Positions 53,301-62,225 of a stretch of DNA of 64,000 nt are shown in pieces (positions within the stretch are counted from its first letter, which is position 1; every line of letters begins with the position of its first letter). Source of the DNA: Luscinia megarhynchos. Its lineage: Eukaryota > Chordata > Aves > Passeriformes > Turdidae. Below the pieces are notes generated by a model. That model did not search any database. It had not been told where the DNA came from and saw nothing but the letters and a program-made list of their open reading frames with translations. Location of the stretch: positions 25,760,330 to 25,824,329 of the forward strand of contig CM067566.1 in the NCBI GenBank assembly GCA_034336665.1. The letters run 5' to 3'. A program made the position numbers and the translations under genes.

Positions 53301-56300
53301 ATGTGAAATATTAGGGGGAAAAATATCAGGAAGACTGTCTATCATTAGGGTAAAACAAATAGTCAGATAAAACAAAGTTTGTTAATGAATTCCTTCAACT
53401 GTATCCAAGGAATGTAAGTGTCCAGAATGTATGTTTAGAATGCAATTGCATCATCTGTCATGGCCATAGATGTGCCATTAGGCAGCTGGAGGTAGGTAGA
53501 AAGGGCTTATCTGAACAATTTGTTCTCATCAGTGATCAGAGAGAGAGAATGTAGAAATGTAAACAATATAAGGCAAGAAAAACCAGTATAGCCAAAGTAA
53601 AGGCAATACAGCCTGATTTCATTAATACTTGTGTGTGGGAAGAATTCAGAGTATAAATAGTAGGTAAAAGAAAATGTATTCTGACAACAGCATTATTTCT
53701 GCTTAAAGGTATTTGTGACAGAAGTGTAGATGGGATTAGGAAAGAGAATTAGTTTTCAGAACTTTTTGAGGTCGGAAATAAGGGAAAGTTTTATATCGTA
53801 CTAGTGCCTTTGTGGATTTCTTCTTCATCTTTCTTACTAATTGAAAGGCCTTGTTCGTAATGGATTTTTTTTTTCTCTAAATCCCTCTTGGATTTTGTGC
53901 CCAGAATGCAGAACAGCATGTTTTCAGAATTGCTGGTCTCCCCACTTCGCTTTCAAAACAAATCTGCGTTAAATTCTGTCTATGCAATTTTAGAACTGAG
54001 GTGTGTTTAGTGTGAAATGAACATAACCTTGTGACTAGGGCATTCAGTTGTTGACTGAGAACTGGGATCTTGCTTTGTCACATCCTTCCTATGTGATAGA
54101 AGGCAATTCAGTTATGATTTGAGCTGGGTTTTTAATAAAGATGTGTATTCTGTAATGCATAGAACTGCATTTGTGCAGGTGAGACATAGGGCTCAATTCC
54201 TTTTGTCATGGGCAGCTACCTGTCTTGCAGTGATCTATTAGATACTCCCTGCATCCATAATGTCCCTGTGTGGGATGTCCAGGTGGACATCAAGCTGTCC
54301 ATGAGCCAGCAGTGAGCTCCTTTCCCCCGGAAAGGCAATGGTACCCCGGGCTGCATTGGGAAGGGCAATGCCAGCAGGCTGAGGGAGGTGGTCCTGCCCC
54401 TCAACTCAGCCCTGGTGAGTCACATCAGGAGTGCTGCGTCCAGTTCTGGGCTCCTCGGGACAAGAGAGACATGGAGCTCCTGGAGCAGGTCCAGTGGAAG
54501 GCAGTGAGGTTGGCTAAAGGATAGGAGCTTACCAGTGTCTATCAGTATCTGCAGGGAGGGTGTCAGAGAATGGATCCAGGCTCTTCTCAGTTGTGCTAAG
54601 CAATAGGACAAGAGTCAGTAAGCAGAAAGTGATGCACAGGAAGTTCCACCTGAATATGGGGAAGAACTTTGCTGGGCAGGTGACCACACATACTGGAACA
54701 GACTGCTCAGAGACTGTGGAGTCTCCCTCACAGGAGATATTCAGGAACCACTTGGGTGCAATCCTGTGCCATGTGTGCTGGGGTGACCCTGCTTGAGCCA
54801 GGGGTTGGACCTGATTACCCGCTGTGGTCCCTTCCATTTACCCATTCCATGATTTTGTAATGCCCTGTATTTTCTTAATTTAGACTTTGCAGTCCACTGT
54901 TACGAATACATACAGAGAACAAGGTCTACATTAGCTAATATGGAAATTTATTTTTTGTGATTTCGTTAACTTCTCAATTTGTAGGTCAGTGCTGTAACCA
55001 AGACACAAAAGTGTGGGGGTTTACATCTCAGTAAAATCGGTTTAATTTCATGATAACAAATGTAGATGAATAAACTACTTAACAAAACGGAATCATACAC
55101 ATACATGTTACTTTGAGTTGTGCAGAAGTTATGTTACTAAATATTTGCCAATGATTAACAAACCTGCTGGGTACAGATGCTCTGCTTTTACTTAGCAGAA
55201 ACAAAAAATCAGCCCTTAAGCATAAATATGCTGTTGTTACATTGAACTAAAACTGGATAGTCCAGAGAAGAATCTGTGTGCTAGTATATTATGTTCTGTC
55301 TGCTGATTTGATAATTTAAGCTGAATTTCATGTAATCAGAATAACAAAGATCCTCCCTTGGCTCACTGTGGCAGAGTGAAGGAGGTGTCAAGTAGCACTG
55401 AGTGTCTATTGAAAGTCTATGTAGTAGTAATGATAGTAGTAATGAAAGTAGTAATGATAGGAAGTGGGTACAGCACTGCTATTCTGAGAGATGTGGCTGG
55501 GCAGGGGATACCTGCAAATGTGGCTGGGGATCTGATGGCCATTGCTTGCTAGGGAGGTGTGAAGTCAGAAATGACTTTACACCTCATCTGCCATAATGGT
55601 GATGTGTTTATTGGGAACATCTATAGAAAGTAACATCTCTGTATAGCAAGCCATTACCTATAAGGAAGGAAATTTTACTGGCAAGTTGTGTTTTATTAAA
55701 AATACTGTTAGATACTGCTATATATTATTTATTTGTTAATTTATTTTGTCCCTGGGTGAGCTGTGAGGGAAGTTAAAAATGTGGAATTTATGCTCTTTTT
55801 TCCTTTTTGACCTTTTCATGCAGGAAAAGGACCAGCGCAGCCTAGATATCAATACTGCCAAGTGTATGTTGGGCCTTCTTTTAGGAAAAGCATGGTCCCT
55901 TTTTCCAGTATTTCATCAGTTTCTAGAGGTATGGAATTGGAAAAGAATGGCAGGGTTTTTTTAATCTGTCTTCTCTGATACTTTTGACTTGAGGTAGAAT
56001 GAACAGCTAAGAATCCTGTTTGGGATATAGTAACCACCAATGCAGCACTGCAACTGGTTATTTTTCCTTTTTTCTTTCTTTTTCCCAAATTTCTATGCTG
56101 TTAAGATTTGTGTAATGCAGAACAAACTGTAGAATGTTATTTATTTCCTTCTGGCCTTTATTTTATTGCTGTATGTTTGCCCTCTAAAAGATGTTGGAAG
56201 CATGATTCAGCACTAGTTTAAATACTTGCTGGTTTAATCCATTTTAGTTTTAGATGGCATACAGACTAAAACAATAATGCATCACAAAGTTTAAATTTTC

Positions 56301-56640
56301 TGTAAGAAAGTCTGAGTTTTAGACAGTTGAAAATAACATTTCAGTAATTTCTGTTTCTTTGCCTCAAGCAGCAATCAAAATACAAAGTAATCAATAAGGA
56401 CCAATGGTGTAATGTTCTTGAATTCAGCAGAACAATTAACCTTGACCTCAGTAACTATGATGAAGATGGAGCCTGTAAGTACTACCATATGTTGATGTTC
56501 TAAAATAATTTATTTCTCTGAACTTAATCATTCAGTATCCTTTTACAAAATTTTGTAAAATACAGTTATTTGATCTCTCTACAGGGCCAGTGTTGTTGGA
56601 TGAGTTTGTGGAATGGTATAAAGGAAAACAGATGACATAG
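20350..56640 (+). CDS. DCUN1D4: DCUN1D4, DCN1-like protein 4 (cullin neddylation co-E3), complete
   Basis: Join 20350-20374, 29996-30066, 31013-31052, 38257-38371, 47660-47754, 50026-50096, 50441-50532, 51386-51494, 55824-55928, 56372-56474, 56585-56640. This is 882 nt, giving 293 residues plus TAG with every phase matching; the human protein is 292. The start MHSDAAAV is identical to human. Residues 59-82 hold a nuclear localisation signal ([10 protein letters not shown] then SAKKSRH). The PONY/DCUN1 domain runs from about 102 to 288 with [53 protein letters not shown] and NYDEDGAWPVLLDEF. There is no N-terminal UBA domain, which separates it from DCUN1D1/2; together with the NLS and the long N-terminus this favours DCUN1D4 over DCUN1D5. 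Family role: binds the cullin winged-helix region and the acetylated N-terminus of the NEDD8 E2 and promotes cullin neddylation, mostly in the nucleus. Confidence 0.97.
20891..20980. promoter_or_regulatory. Two inverted ZNF143/SBS-like sites
   Basis: At 20953-20980 the + strand reads ggactacatctcccagcggg followed by ccgtgcgg. At 20891-20916 the minus strand reads ggactccacctcccaccatg followed by cgccgc. Both resemble the ZNF143 (Staf) binding site, remembered as ACTACAAcTCCCAgcaTGC. They face each other with a gap of about 36 nt, some 600 nt into intron 1. Confidence 0.6.
21949..22012. repeat. Simple repeat, (T)nG type
   Basis: T runs of 4 to 9 separated by single Gs, ending in tttttcttcat. 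Low-complexity, in DCUN1D4 intron 1. Confidence 0.85.
26392..26880 (-). repeat. CR1 LINE 3' end, antisense, about 490 bp
   Basis: The + strand reads gaatcttagaatgctttgaa, ctagttccagtccctgggca, ccttgggcagcctgtgccaa, taaagaatttcttactagta, ccttgtcctgtcactatgtg and ccttgctccaacaggtccat. These are reverse-complement landmarks of the CR1 3' region in the correct order. The clear preservation suggests a younger copy than the others here. Confidence 0.9.
28415..28478. repeat. Imperfect direct duplication of about 28 nt
   Basis: 28415-28442 and 28451-28478 share tctggattgtctt and a similar prefix (tgtagcttagaagg versus tgtaggtaagaaga). The two copies are eight bases apart. Confidence 0.7.
29996..30066 (+). 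CDS. DCUN1D4: DCUN1D4 coding exon 2
   Basis: A 71-nt exon between the tract ttttttcccccctctag and gtaatg. It encodes [20 protein letters not shown] then NRL, near-identical to human. It completes the split Asn codon from exon 1 and ends in phase 0. Confidence 0.95.
31013..31052 (+). CDS. DCUN1D4: DCUN1D4 coding exon 3
   Basis: A 40-nt exon between tttcttgcag and gtattt, encoding the acidic [13 protein letters not shown] plus one base. It starts in phase 0 and ends in phase 1. Exons of length 1 mod 3 could replace it without changing frame; see the candidate at 34415. Confidence 0.93.
34415..34472 (+). other. Candidate alternative exon in DCUN1D4 intron 3 (58 nt)
   Basis: A segment between attatttttcctttgaag and the donor gtgaaa. 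In phase 0 it is open and reads [19 protein letters not shown] plus one base. It has the same phases as exon 3 (0 in, 1 out), so exon 2-this-exon 4 stays in frame, while inclusion together with exon 3 meets a TGA after three new codons. Composition (Ser/Glu-rich) fits the flexible N-terminus. It may be a mutually exclusive exon, a poison exon, or chance. Confidence 0.45.
36437..36476. repeat. T-rich simple repeat
   Basis: T runs of 8 to 14 interrupted by ga, g and gtttg, ending in ggggta. Low complexity. Confidence 0.85.
36939..36968 (+). other. Candidate 30-nt in-frame cassette exon in DCUN1D4 intron 3
   Basis: Bounded by gtttctcctataacag and gtaagc, both close to consensus. In phase 1, the phase carried by exon 3, it is open and reads ESLSKIRRI with flanking split Gly codons. 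Inclusion would insert ten residues between DDHQTG and SLRSCSSS, just ahead of the nuclear localisation signal. It is Ser- and Arg/Lys-rich like its neighbour, and compatible with either exon 3 or the 34415 candidate. Confidence 0.55.
38257..38371 (+). CDS. DCUN1D4: DCUN1D4 coding exon 4: nuclear localisation signal
   Basis: A 115-nt exon between ccctctgtag and gtatgt. It encodes [20 protein letters not shown] and then [17 protein letters not shown]. The basic clusters at residues 64-68 and 78-81 form a mono- or bipartite NLS. The codon split across the next intron gives Gly84, where I recall Ser in human. Confidence 0.95.
43427..43461. repeat. Adjacent inverted repeats (hairpin and perfect palindrome)
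   Basis: Stem tatagcac (43427-43434) pairs with gtgctata (43440-43447) around a 5-nt loop. It overlaps by two bases a perfect 16-nt palindrome tataactatagttata (43446-43461). Confidence 0.8.
44211..44290. repeat. Long poly-T tracts
   Basis: An 11-T run at about 44,217, a pyrimidine spacer (cttttctcctgtgccttgct), then a run of more than 20 Ts to 44,280 and a second short run. Low complexity; it could also be the A-tail of an antisense retrocopy, but no copy is visible beside it. Confidence 0.8.
47660..47754 (+). CDS. DCUN1D4: DCUN1D4 coding exon 5: start of the PONY domain
   Basis: A 95-nt exon after an unbroken T tract (ctttttttttaag), with donor gtaagt. It encodes [20 protein letters not shown] and then [11 protein letters not shown]. 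It has one Glu more than the human EEE run, which explains 293 versus 292 residues. Confidence 0.95.
50026..50096 (+). CDS. DCUN1D4: DCUN1D4 coding exon 6
   Basis: A 71-nt exon between ttttgtttgcag and gtaagt, encoding [20 protein letters not shown] then PEN. This EF-hand-like helix pair is nearly invariant in DCUN1D4 and DCUN1D5. Confidence 0.96.
50441..50532 (+). CDS. DCUN1D4: DCUN1D4 coding exon 7
   Basis: A 92-nt exon after cttttaaacag, encoding [20 protein letters not shown] then [10 protein letters not shown] and part of Gln, before gtaagt. It is the hydrophobic core around the pocket that receives the acetylated E2 N-terminus in family structures. Confidence 0.96.
51386..51494 (+). 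CDS. DCUN1D4: DCUN1D4 coding exon 8
   Basis: A 109-nt exon between gttttgtag and gtaagt, encoding [20 protein letters not shown] then [16 protein letters not shown]. It ends in phase 0. Human has FLNDS where this has LLNEP. Confidence 0.96.
54275..54862 (+). repeat. CR1 LINE 3' end, sense, about 590 bp
   Basis: Starts within the reverse-transcriptase C-terminal coding part (ggtggacatcaagctgtcca, tgagccagcagtg). It continues through gtccagttctgggctcctcg, ggagcaggtccagtggaagg, gcacaggaagttccacctga and agactgctcagagactgtgg to ggttggacctgattacccgc and the degenerate 3' terminus. The frame is broken by indels, so it is dead. Confidence 0.92.
55419..55462. repeat. GTA/GTAATGATA microsatellite
   Basis: Repeating atgtagtagtaatgatagta and gtaatgaaagtagtaatgat, an imperfect trinucleotide-based repeat. 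Confidence 0.8.
55824..55928 (+). CDS. DCUN1D4: DCUN1D4 coding exon 9
   Basis: A 105-nt exon, phase 0 at both ends, between cttttcatgcag and gtatgg. It encodes [20 protein letters not shown] and then [15 protein letters not shown]. The human segment reads GKIWPLFPVF, so two substitutions lie in the cullin-facing half. Confidence 0.96.
56372..56474 (+). CDS. DCUN1D4: DCUN1D4 coding exon 10
   Basis: A 103-nt exon encoding [20 protein letters not shown] then [14 protein letters not shown], before gtaagt. The acceptor is a tandem (caagcag): using the second AG gives human-like EQSKY, using the first adds one Gln. The NYDEDGA stretch carries part of the acidic patch that family work links to cullin binding. 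Confidence 0.95.
56585..56640 (+). CDS. DCUN1D4: DCUN1D4 terminal coding exon 11
   Basis: A 56-nt coding part after atctctctacag. It completes the split Trp codon and encodes [17 protein letters not shown] then TAG. Human ends ...WYKDKQMS. Confidence 0.95.
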
Positions 56641-57539
56641 GAGTTTAACTATGCACAGCCACTCAAGAGTCACTGTTACCACAGTTATGTCAACCATTAG
56701 CCATAAACTGCTATTTGTATCAAAGTGCATGCTGCTTTTCTTGCACTGCATCCCTTTGGCAGGGAACTTTTGATGTTTGCTATTTAACAAGCTAGCTATG
56801 CTTGCTGTTTAGCATTGTTCTCTTTGAAGGCTGCTTTGCATTTTGTATTTACACTACAAATTGGTGAACTTGCCAGAGTCTTCACTGTGATTATGTGTAT
56901 ATTGCTGTCTAAATTTTGTATATGTGTATAAAAAAAGGCTTCACCTAGGAATTATTTCTGCAGAAATGTATTGTAAAAATAATTTTGTGGCATATTTCTA
57001 ATCATCACTCACATGTCTGTTGAAACTTTTGTTATTTTGATTTTCTTTTGGTCTCAAATGTAACATTTCAGACTTTCTGGACATAGTTATGTGAAAGAAC
57101 TATTTACAGTTTCAATGTTACTATTCAAGATGCCAGTTTCTGAGAAGACATACTGTGATTTCCTTCATCAGAATTTGCCAAACCTGACCTAATGCTTTAT
57201 AGGAATGGAATATTGGTGTCTTAAAAAAGATATCTACATATAAATATTTCAACACTGTAATAGCTGTATATGCCACAGATGATTTCCATTTGAAAAAAAA
57301 AGTACTGACTTTTTAATGTTAAATCTGCAGTAGTCGTTACAGGTACAAATGAACAAATTAAAATACCTTTTAAAAATGGGTTTTAGACTTTTGTAAATTG
57401 CCTTTGGCATACTCCTTTTAATTTTTGGTGTACCAAGAGTGTTTGGACTATGTTATGACTAGTGACCCAATGACATTGAAAGTTCTATCTGAAATTAGTG
57501 GTTTGGGGAATGAAGTATGCTCACTCCTAGCACAGACAT

Positions 57540-57545
57540 AATAAA
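57540..57545 (+). terminator. AATAAA, proximal polyA signal of DCUN1D4
   Basis: Canonical hexamer 900 nt after the stop, followed within 30 nt by the GT-rich stretch ttttggggatttttttgttt, a good downstream element. Confidence 0.6.
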
Positions 57546-59548
57546 GGTTTTGGGGATTTTTTTGTTTGTAACACTAATCTTTCCAAGGGCCTCCAGCTTC
57601 ATGTTTCTAAGTACTTCAAAATGTGGTATCGGAAAAAATACAATATTGAGTAGTCTAAATATTTTATTTTTCTTTCCTGTTGGGGATTAAAGTTTCCTGG
57701 CAGAATGTCCATTGCAGGCAATGGCCGTGTAAGACACCAGCATTAAATGACAGTACTTTTTTGCAGGGACCACTGCCTGTTTCACTCATGTCTTTATCTG
57801 TATGGAATGGTTCTAGTGATTATTTTGGGAAAAAAATGAGTGAATGGAATAATGTTTAAGTTCTGTAATTTCGTCATGTTGTCTTTGCCTTACCCTTCTT
57901 TATTAAGTAATGTTAGTGTTGATATTTATAAATAGGTCCTTGAAGTGTCTGGTGCTATTGAACTTTGATCCCTAAGGATTTATTAAAATGTTATCGATTC
58001 ATGGAGCATTTAACAAAAAGGGCCAGTGGGTGTTTTGGAACAACAAATAACATTACTTTTCTACAGAAATATTTCACAAGGTATTAGTAGTTTTGTTATC
58101 TCCCTAGAATGTGATCCAGGGGAACAGGAGGGAAAGTGTTTTTTGCTGGAACTGCAATTTTCTTCTATGTCAAAGGTTCTATCCTTGCCATCAAGTCAGG
58201 AACAACTTGACTTGCCATTGACTTGAATCCTTTCAGGATTAAGCATAGTTTAGCAAAAGCACATTGCTGCCCTGGGCCAGGAAGTTGTAATCGTGGTGGT
58301 CAGTTGTGTTCAGATCTGTTTGTTGTTGTTCTTGGTTTTTGTTTTTCAAGCTCAGCTGCCAAAGACAAAAACTCTGTGTCTGTTTGTGTATATTTGTATA
58401 TACGTAAATATTCATATACATGCATATACAAAACTTAGAATTTCATGATTCTAAGAAGAAAATACTACCTTTCCTGTGAAATACCTACATTTGGACTTCT
58501 GTAACACTAAATAGTGCTTTTTAAAGTTAGTAGTGGTAAAACATACACAGTCAGTGCTTTCCATGTATTAATGCACATAACCTTAATTCCATGTTTGATG
58601 CCAGTTTGCACAAGAAATTGAGTGGAGTGTGGTATTTAATGTTTACAATAAGCCTCTTAAGAAAACACGTCCTTTATTTAGACTTCTGATGTAAATGTAT
58701 ATATTGCAATAGTATTACTGTAAGGAAATACCAGTGGAGCTGCTGGTTTAGTTCTTCAAAGAATGAACTTAGAAGCAATATAACTTTTAACATTAGGCCA
58801 AACTGTGATTGCCAAGATTTTAACTGAAGTAGGTGTAACTGTTCTTAAAACATTAAGCTAGCTGTTTACTCTAGGAAACTGTGCAACATAAACTGCGTGA
58901 ATCCTGCAACAAATACGAGTTTGTATAAGAGGTTTTGTATGTCACAAATAACTGAGCTTCCAATAATGGAAGCAAGAGCCAAAGACACTTTTAATCTGTT
59001 ACTGTTACAGGTATAACTTTCATATAATAGTTGACAGAAATCGGTTCAGCCAAGTGTTGGCAGTTTTGCAAATGTTTATCAGAATAAAAAATTCAATTAA
59101 AAGCAAAGAAATGGGGAAAAAACCTAAGAAAGTACTTGTGCTGTGTAAGCAAACAAACTTGTTTTTTTTAATTTGGGTAAAAGTAACTGGAAGTGATGGA
59201 AAGGAAGAATGTGTTTGGAAATGAATCAGATGCTGCAATTTTTTTCATCCATTTGAAACAGTATGAATCTGTAGCCAGCAGCAGGTTTATAAACATGCAT
59301 CTTCATAAAGTAAACCACAGATTCAATTACAGCTAGCAGAGACAGCTTTACTGACATTTATAGTGAACAAATGGACTGAAATGGACCTGTGTGGTTTGAT
59401 GAGCTTCCCTGTGCTATCTATCCTACTGGTTTTGCTATATATGCTAATAAGCAGATCTTAACATTGCCTGCTCCTGTATATTGGAGAAACTTCTAATAGT
59501 TTCTAACCTACTTAGTTAATCTTGTATTTGGTACAAGTGTGGCATTTC

Positions 59549-59622
59549 CTTTTTTTTTTTTTTATTACGCCATGAAATATCTGCTGTAGATTTTTTTTTG
59601 TTTGTTTGTTTGTTTGATTGTG
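59549..59622. repeat. Poly-T and (GTTT)n tract
   Basis: A run of about 17 Ts, then after 25 nt a second T run leading into four GTTT units. Low complexity in the probable 3' UTR. Confidence 0.85.
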
Positions 59623-59824
59623 GGTTACCTTCCCAGCCCTTATGAAAAGTAATGTCCAAAATAATGCTGTTTTCTGGGACAAGACATTGAGAGGTCATTC
59701 CTGAAAAAATTGTCATGAGTCTTGTGCTAATGTGTCTGGTGTACTGTTATAGAACTCCCAGCAGAAACGTGATGATCAATCTACAGTTCCATTTCTGGTA
59801 TTTGGGAGATGTAAATTGTAAAGA

Positions 59825-59955
59825 CAGTTAGTGAAAGTGAAACAGTGCCCAGAGACTATAGCAGTTGATGTCCTTTGAGAGATGACAAACATTTGGAGCT
59901 CTATGGACTCAATAATCTTAAGGATCTTTTCAACCTAAATGATCCTATTAATGTT
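59825..59955 (+). repeat. CR1 LINE 3' end fragment, sense
   Basis: Ends with ggactcaataatcttaagga, tcttttcaacctaaatgatc and ctattaatg, matching a CR1-type terminus (GATCTTAAGGGTCTTTTCCAACCTAAATGATTCTATG). It lies in the probable distal 3' UTR. Confidence 0.75.
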
Positions 59956-60162
59956 AGTAACCAAAACAGTCCATGAATTAAATTTCCTTCTAAAACAAAG
60001 TGATACTAAGTATTTAAGGTGTCAATATAATTCTCTCTTACTGTTGTTTTTTCACTTTTTATCTCTTCCAAGGAAAGCAAGCTGAAGAACATAGAAATTA
60101 CTCAAATTATTTGTATACTTGAGTTTTCAGTTAAAACCTCTTTAAGGTTGTCTTTAAGCTAC

Positions 60163-60168
60163 AATAAA
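60163..60168 (+). terminator. AATAAA, distal polyA signal candidate of DCUN1D4
   Basis: Hexamer in tacaataaatac, followed by cttggggctgtctttgtgca, which is GT-rich. Confidence 0.45.
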
Positions 60169-60642
60169 TACTTGGGGCTGTCTTTGTGCAGTCATTTCTA
60201 ATTCTGCAGAGGCTTCTCCCATTTTACCACAAACACACATGTTTTATTTAATCAGAAATATGTTTGTACAATCAAAATTAGTTACAGCTTATTGCTACTT
60301 GGTTGATGTTCCCAAGTTACGATTTTGAAGGACAAGAAATGTACTTTAGTTGTGTTAAGGTTTTCCCAGATTTCTGTTGACCCTCAGTCACAAGTCTAAC
60401 AAATTGTTTGATACTTTTGGAATGAATATAGGCAACTTTAAAGGTTAGCCTGTGCCCTGGTTTTATTTATAGCTGTTAACATACCTCTTTCTAGGCCTTA
60501 TTTTTTGTCTTTTTATATTGTTCTAAAAAGTATGTAGAATCCATCCACAAACTGAATAGTTTGTTTTCTGTAATTGAGACCAAAATTCAGCTTTTTTTTT
60601 GGTTTGCTTTTATTTTTCTAAATCCTCGCCCACTCCCCCACC

Positions 60643-60667
60643 GTGTGTGTGTGCATGTATGTGTGTC
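60643..60667. repeat. GT microsatellite
   Basis: cgtgtgtgtgtgcatgtatg followed by tgtgtc; short imperfect (GT)n. Confidence 0.8.
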
Positions 60668-60871
60668 AAAATAGCAGCTACTGACACTGCTGTTGCAGGA
60701 ACAGCAGTTAACCTGTAACTGTGAATGCTTTACATCTTAGTTAAGGTGTGCTAAACTCCTGTGACTCACAATATGATGAAAATACTATTATGTCACCTAA
60801 CATGAGTTAATCCAGTTGGTTTTTTTTTTTTTAGATCTTTTCATGGTGTTATTGTAAAATGGCATCCCACA

Positions 60872-60877
60872 AATAAA
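60872..60877 (+). terminator. AATAAA, most distal polyA signal candidate of DCUN1D4
   Basis: Hexamer in acaaataaacag, followed by tatttgtgttggtttcag, a strong GT-rich downstream element. This is the last convincing signal before the CR1 at 61.2 kb. Confidence 0.55.
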
Positions 60878-61204
60878 CAGTATTTGTGTTGGTTTCAGAA
60901 ACTGACTTCAGATTTTTCTGTGATTCATACTTCAGAAATTCTCATATCTGAATGTGCATCAGCAGGCAGCATTTATAAGGTATTAACAGGGAATTTGTGT
61001 GTAGGATCTTGTCCCCCTTGTTTCTAATAGTAGAGCAAATCAGTATTCAAATCTATTGGGAAACAGGTATGTGTTTCAGAAGGGTTTTGGTTCAAATGAA
61101 GTGTGTCAGTGAAAAACAGTACTGCAATAACCAAGTTTTCAACAGCAAGTCAATTCGAAGGGGAAATGTCTCAAGACAAAATTTTGTTACCCACTCATCA
61201 AATC

Positions 61205-62225
61205 CAGCCTTTTGACCCACAAGGTCCTCATAGAAAAGCTGGATAAGCAGATAGGTGGATTAAAATCTGAAAAGTTAGGCCCAGAGAGTGGTGCTTTGTA
61301 GAGCAACGTCTGATTGGAGACCAGTAACTAGTGCTGTACCCCAGGGTCAGAGCTGGGTCCTGTCCTGTTCAACAGCTTCATTACTGACCTGGGTGATGGG
61401 GCACAGTGTCTCCTCAGCAAGTGTGCTGATATGACAGAGCTGGAAGTAAATGATGATAAGCCAGAGGATCATACTGCCTTCCAGAGGGACCTCAGCATGC
61501 TTGAGAAATGGCCTGACAGGAACTACATGAGCTTCATCCAGGGGAAGTGCAAAGTCCTGCAGCTGGGGAGGAGCAACTCCCTGCAGTATCTGCTGAGGGC
61601 CATCCAGCTGGAAAGCAACTTGGCAGAAAAGGGACTGGAGGTCCTGGAGGACACCAAGTTGGAGATGAGCCTGCAACAAGTCCTTGCTGTAAAGAAGGTG
61701 AGTGGTTCCTGGTCTGATTCAGACTAAGTATTGCCAGCAGGCTGAGTGATGATTATTCCCTCCTACAGAGCACAGCAGTGGGTACTGTGTCCAGTTCTGG
61801 GTATCCCAGTAGCAGAGACCCTGTGATATTCTGGAGAGGGTTCAGTAAAGGGCCATGGAGATAATGAAGGGATGGGAATTTCTTTCCTATGAGGAAAAGC
61901 TTACAGCTGTTTAGCCTGGAGAAGAGAAGGTGCTGTGGGAAGTCTTACTAAAGTATTTAAATATCTCAAGGGAGGGTGTAAAGAAGACAAAGACTCTTCA
62001 GCCAGAGCCCAGTGACAGGACCAGAGGCAGTGGGCATGAACTGGAACATAGCATGCTCCATCTGAACTGCTGTCTTTTTCTGTGAGGGTTAGCATGCACA
62101 GTTACTGAGTCTATCCTCAGAGATACTCAAATACCATCTGAACATGGACCTGAGCAACTGGCTCTAGGTGGCCCTGCTTGATCAGGGACTAAGTGACCTC
62201 CAGATATTGCTTCCAACCTTGACTA
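61205..62225 (+). repeat. CR1 LINE 3' part, sense, about 1.0 kb
   Basis: The longest CR1 here. It begins in the reverse-transcriptase region (gtaccccagggtcagagctg, then ggtcctgtcctgttcaacag) and continues through gggaagtgcaaagtcctgca, gtgtccagttctgggtatcc, tttagcctggagaagagaag and cccagtgacaggaccagagg. It ends at gatcagggactaagtgacct and ccagatattgcttccaacct. A 98-codon frame at 61431-61727 is a leftover of the original polyprotein: its LEKW, GKCKVLQLGR and EKGLEVLEDTKLEMS blocks match CR1. Frameshifts and stops make it non-functional. Confidence 0.92.

Larger units (their letters stand above)
51495..55823 (+). other. DCUN1D4 intron 8
   Basis: A 4.3-kb intron containing the sense CR1 at 54,275-54,862 and a GTA-rich microsatellite near 55,420. 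Otherwise AT-rich and featureless. Confidence 0.7.
56641..60895 (+). other. DCUN1D4 3' UTR (probable extent)
   Basis: T-rich unique sequence follows the stop without ORFs of interest. Several canonical polyA signals allow UTRs of about 0.9 to 4.2 kb. It contains a CR1 tail at 59,825-59,955 and T/GTTT-rich tracts near 59,550-59,620. The outer limit is inferred from the last good signal at 60872. Confidence 0.6.

Noticed and set aside
54270..54524. 84-codon frame as a possible gene
   Set aside because: It is CR1 3' coding remnant (…[25 protein letters not shown] block) in another broken copy.
61431..61727. 98-codon frame as a possible gene
   Set aside because: Its translation is the C-terminal part of a CR1 reverse-transcriptase polyprotein, broken on both sides; part of the repeat at 61.2-62.2 kb.
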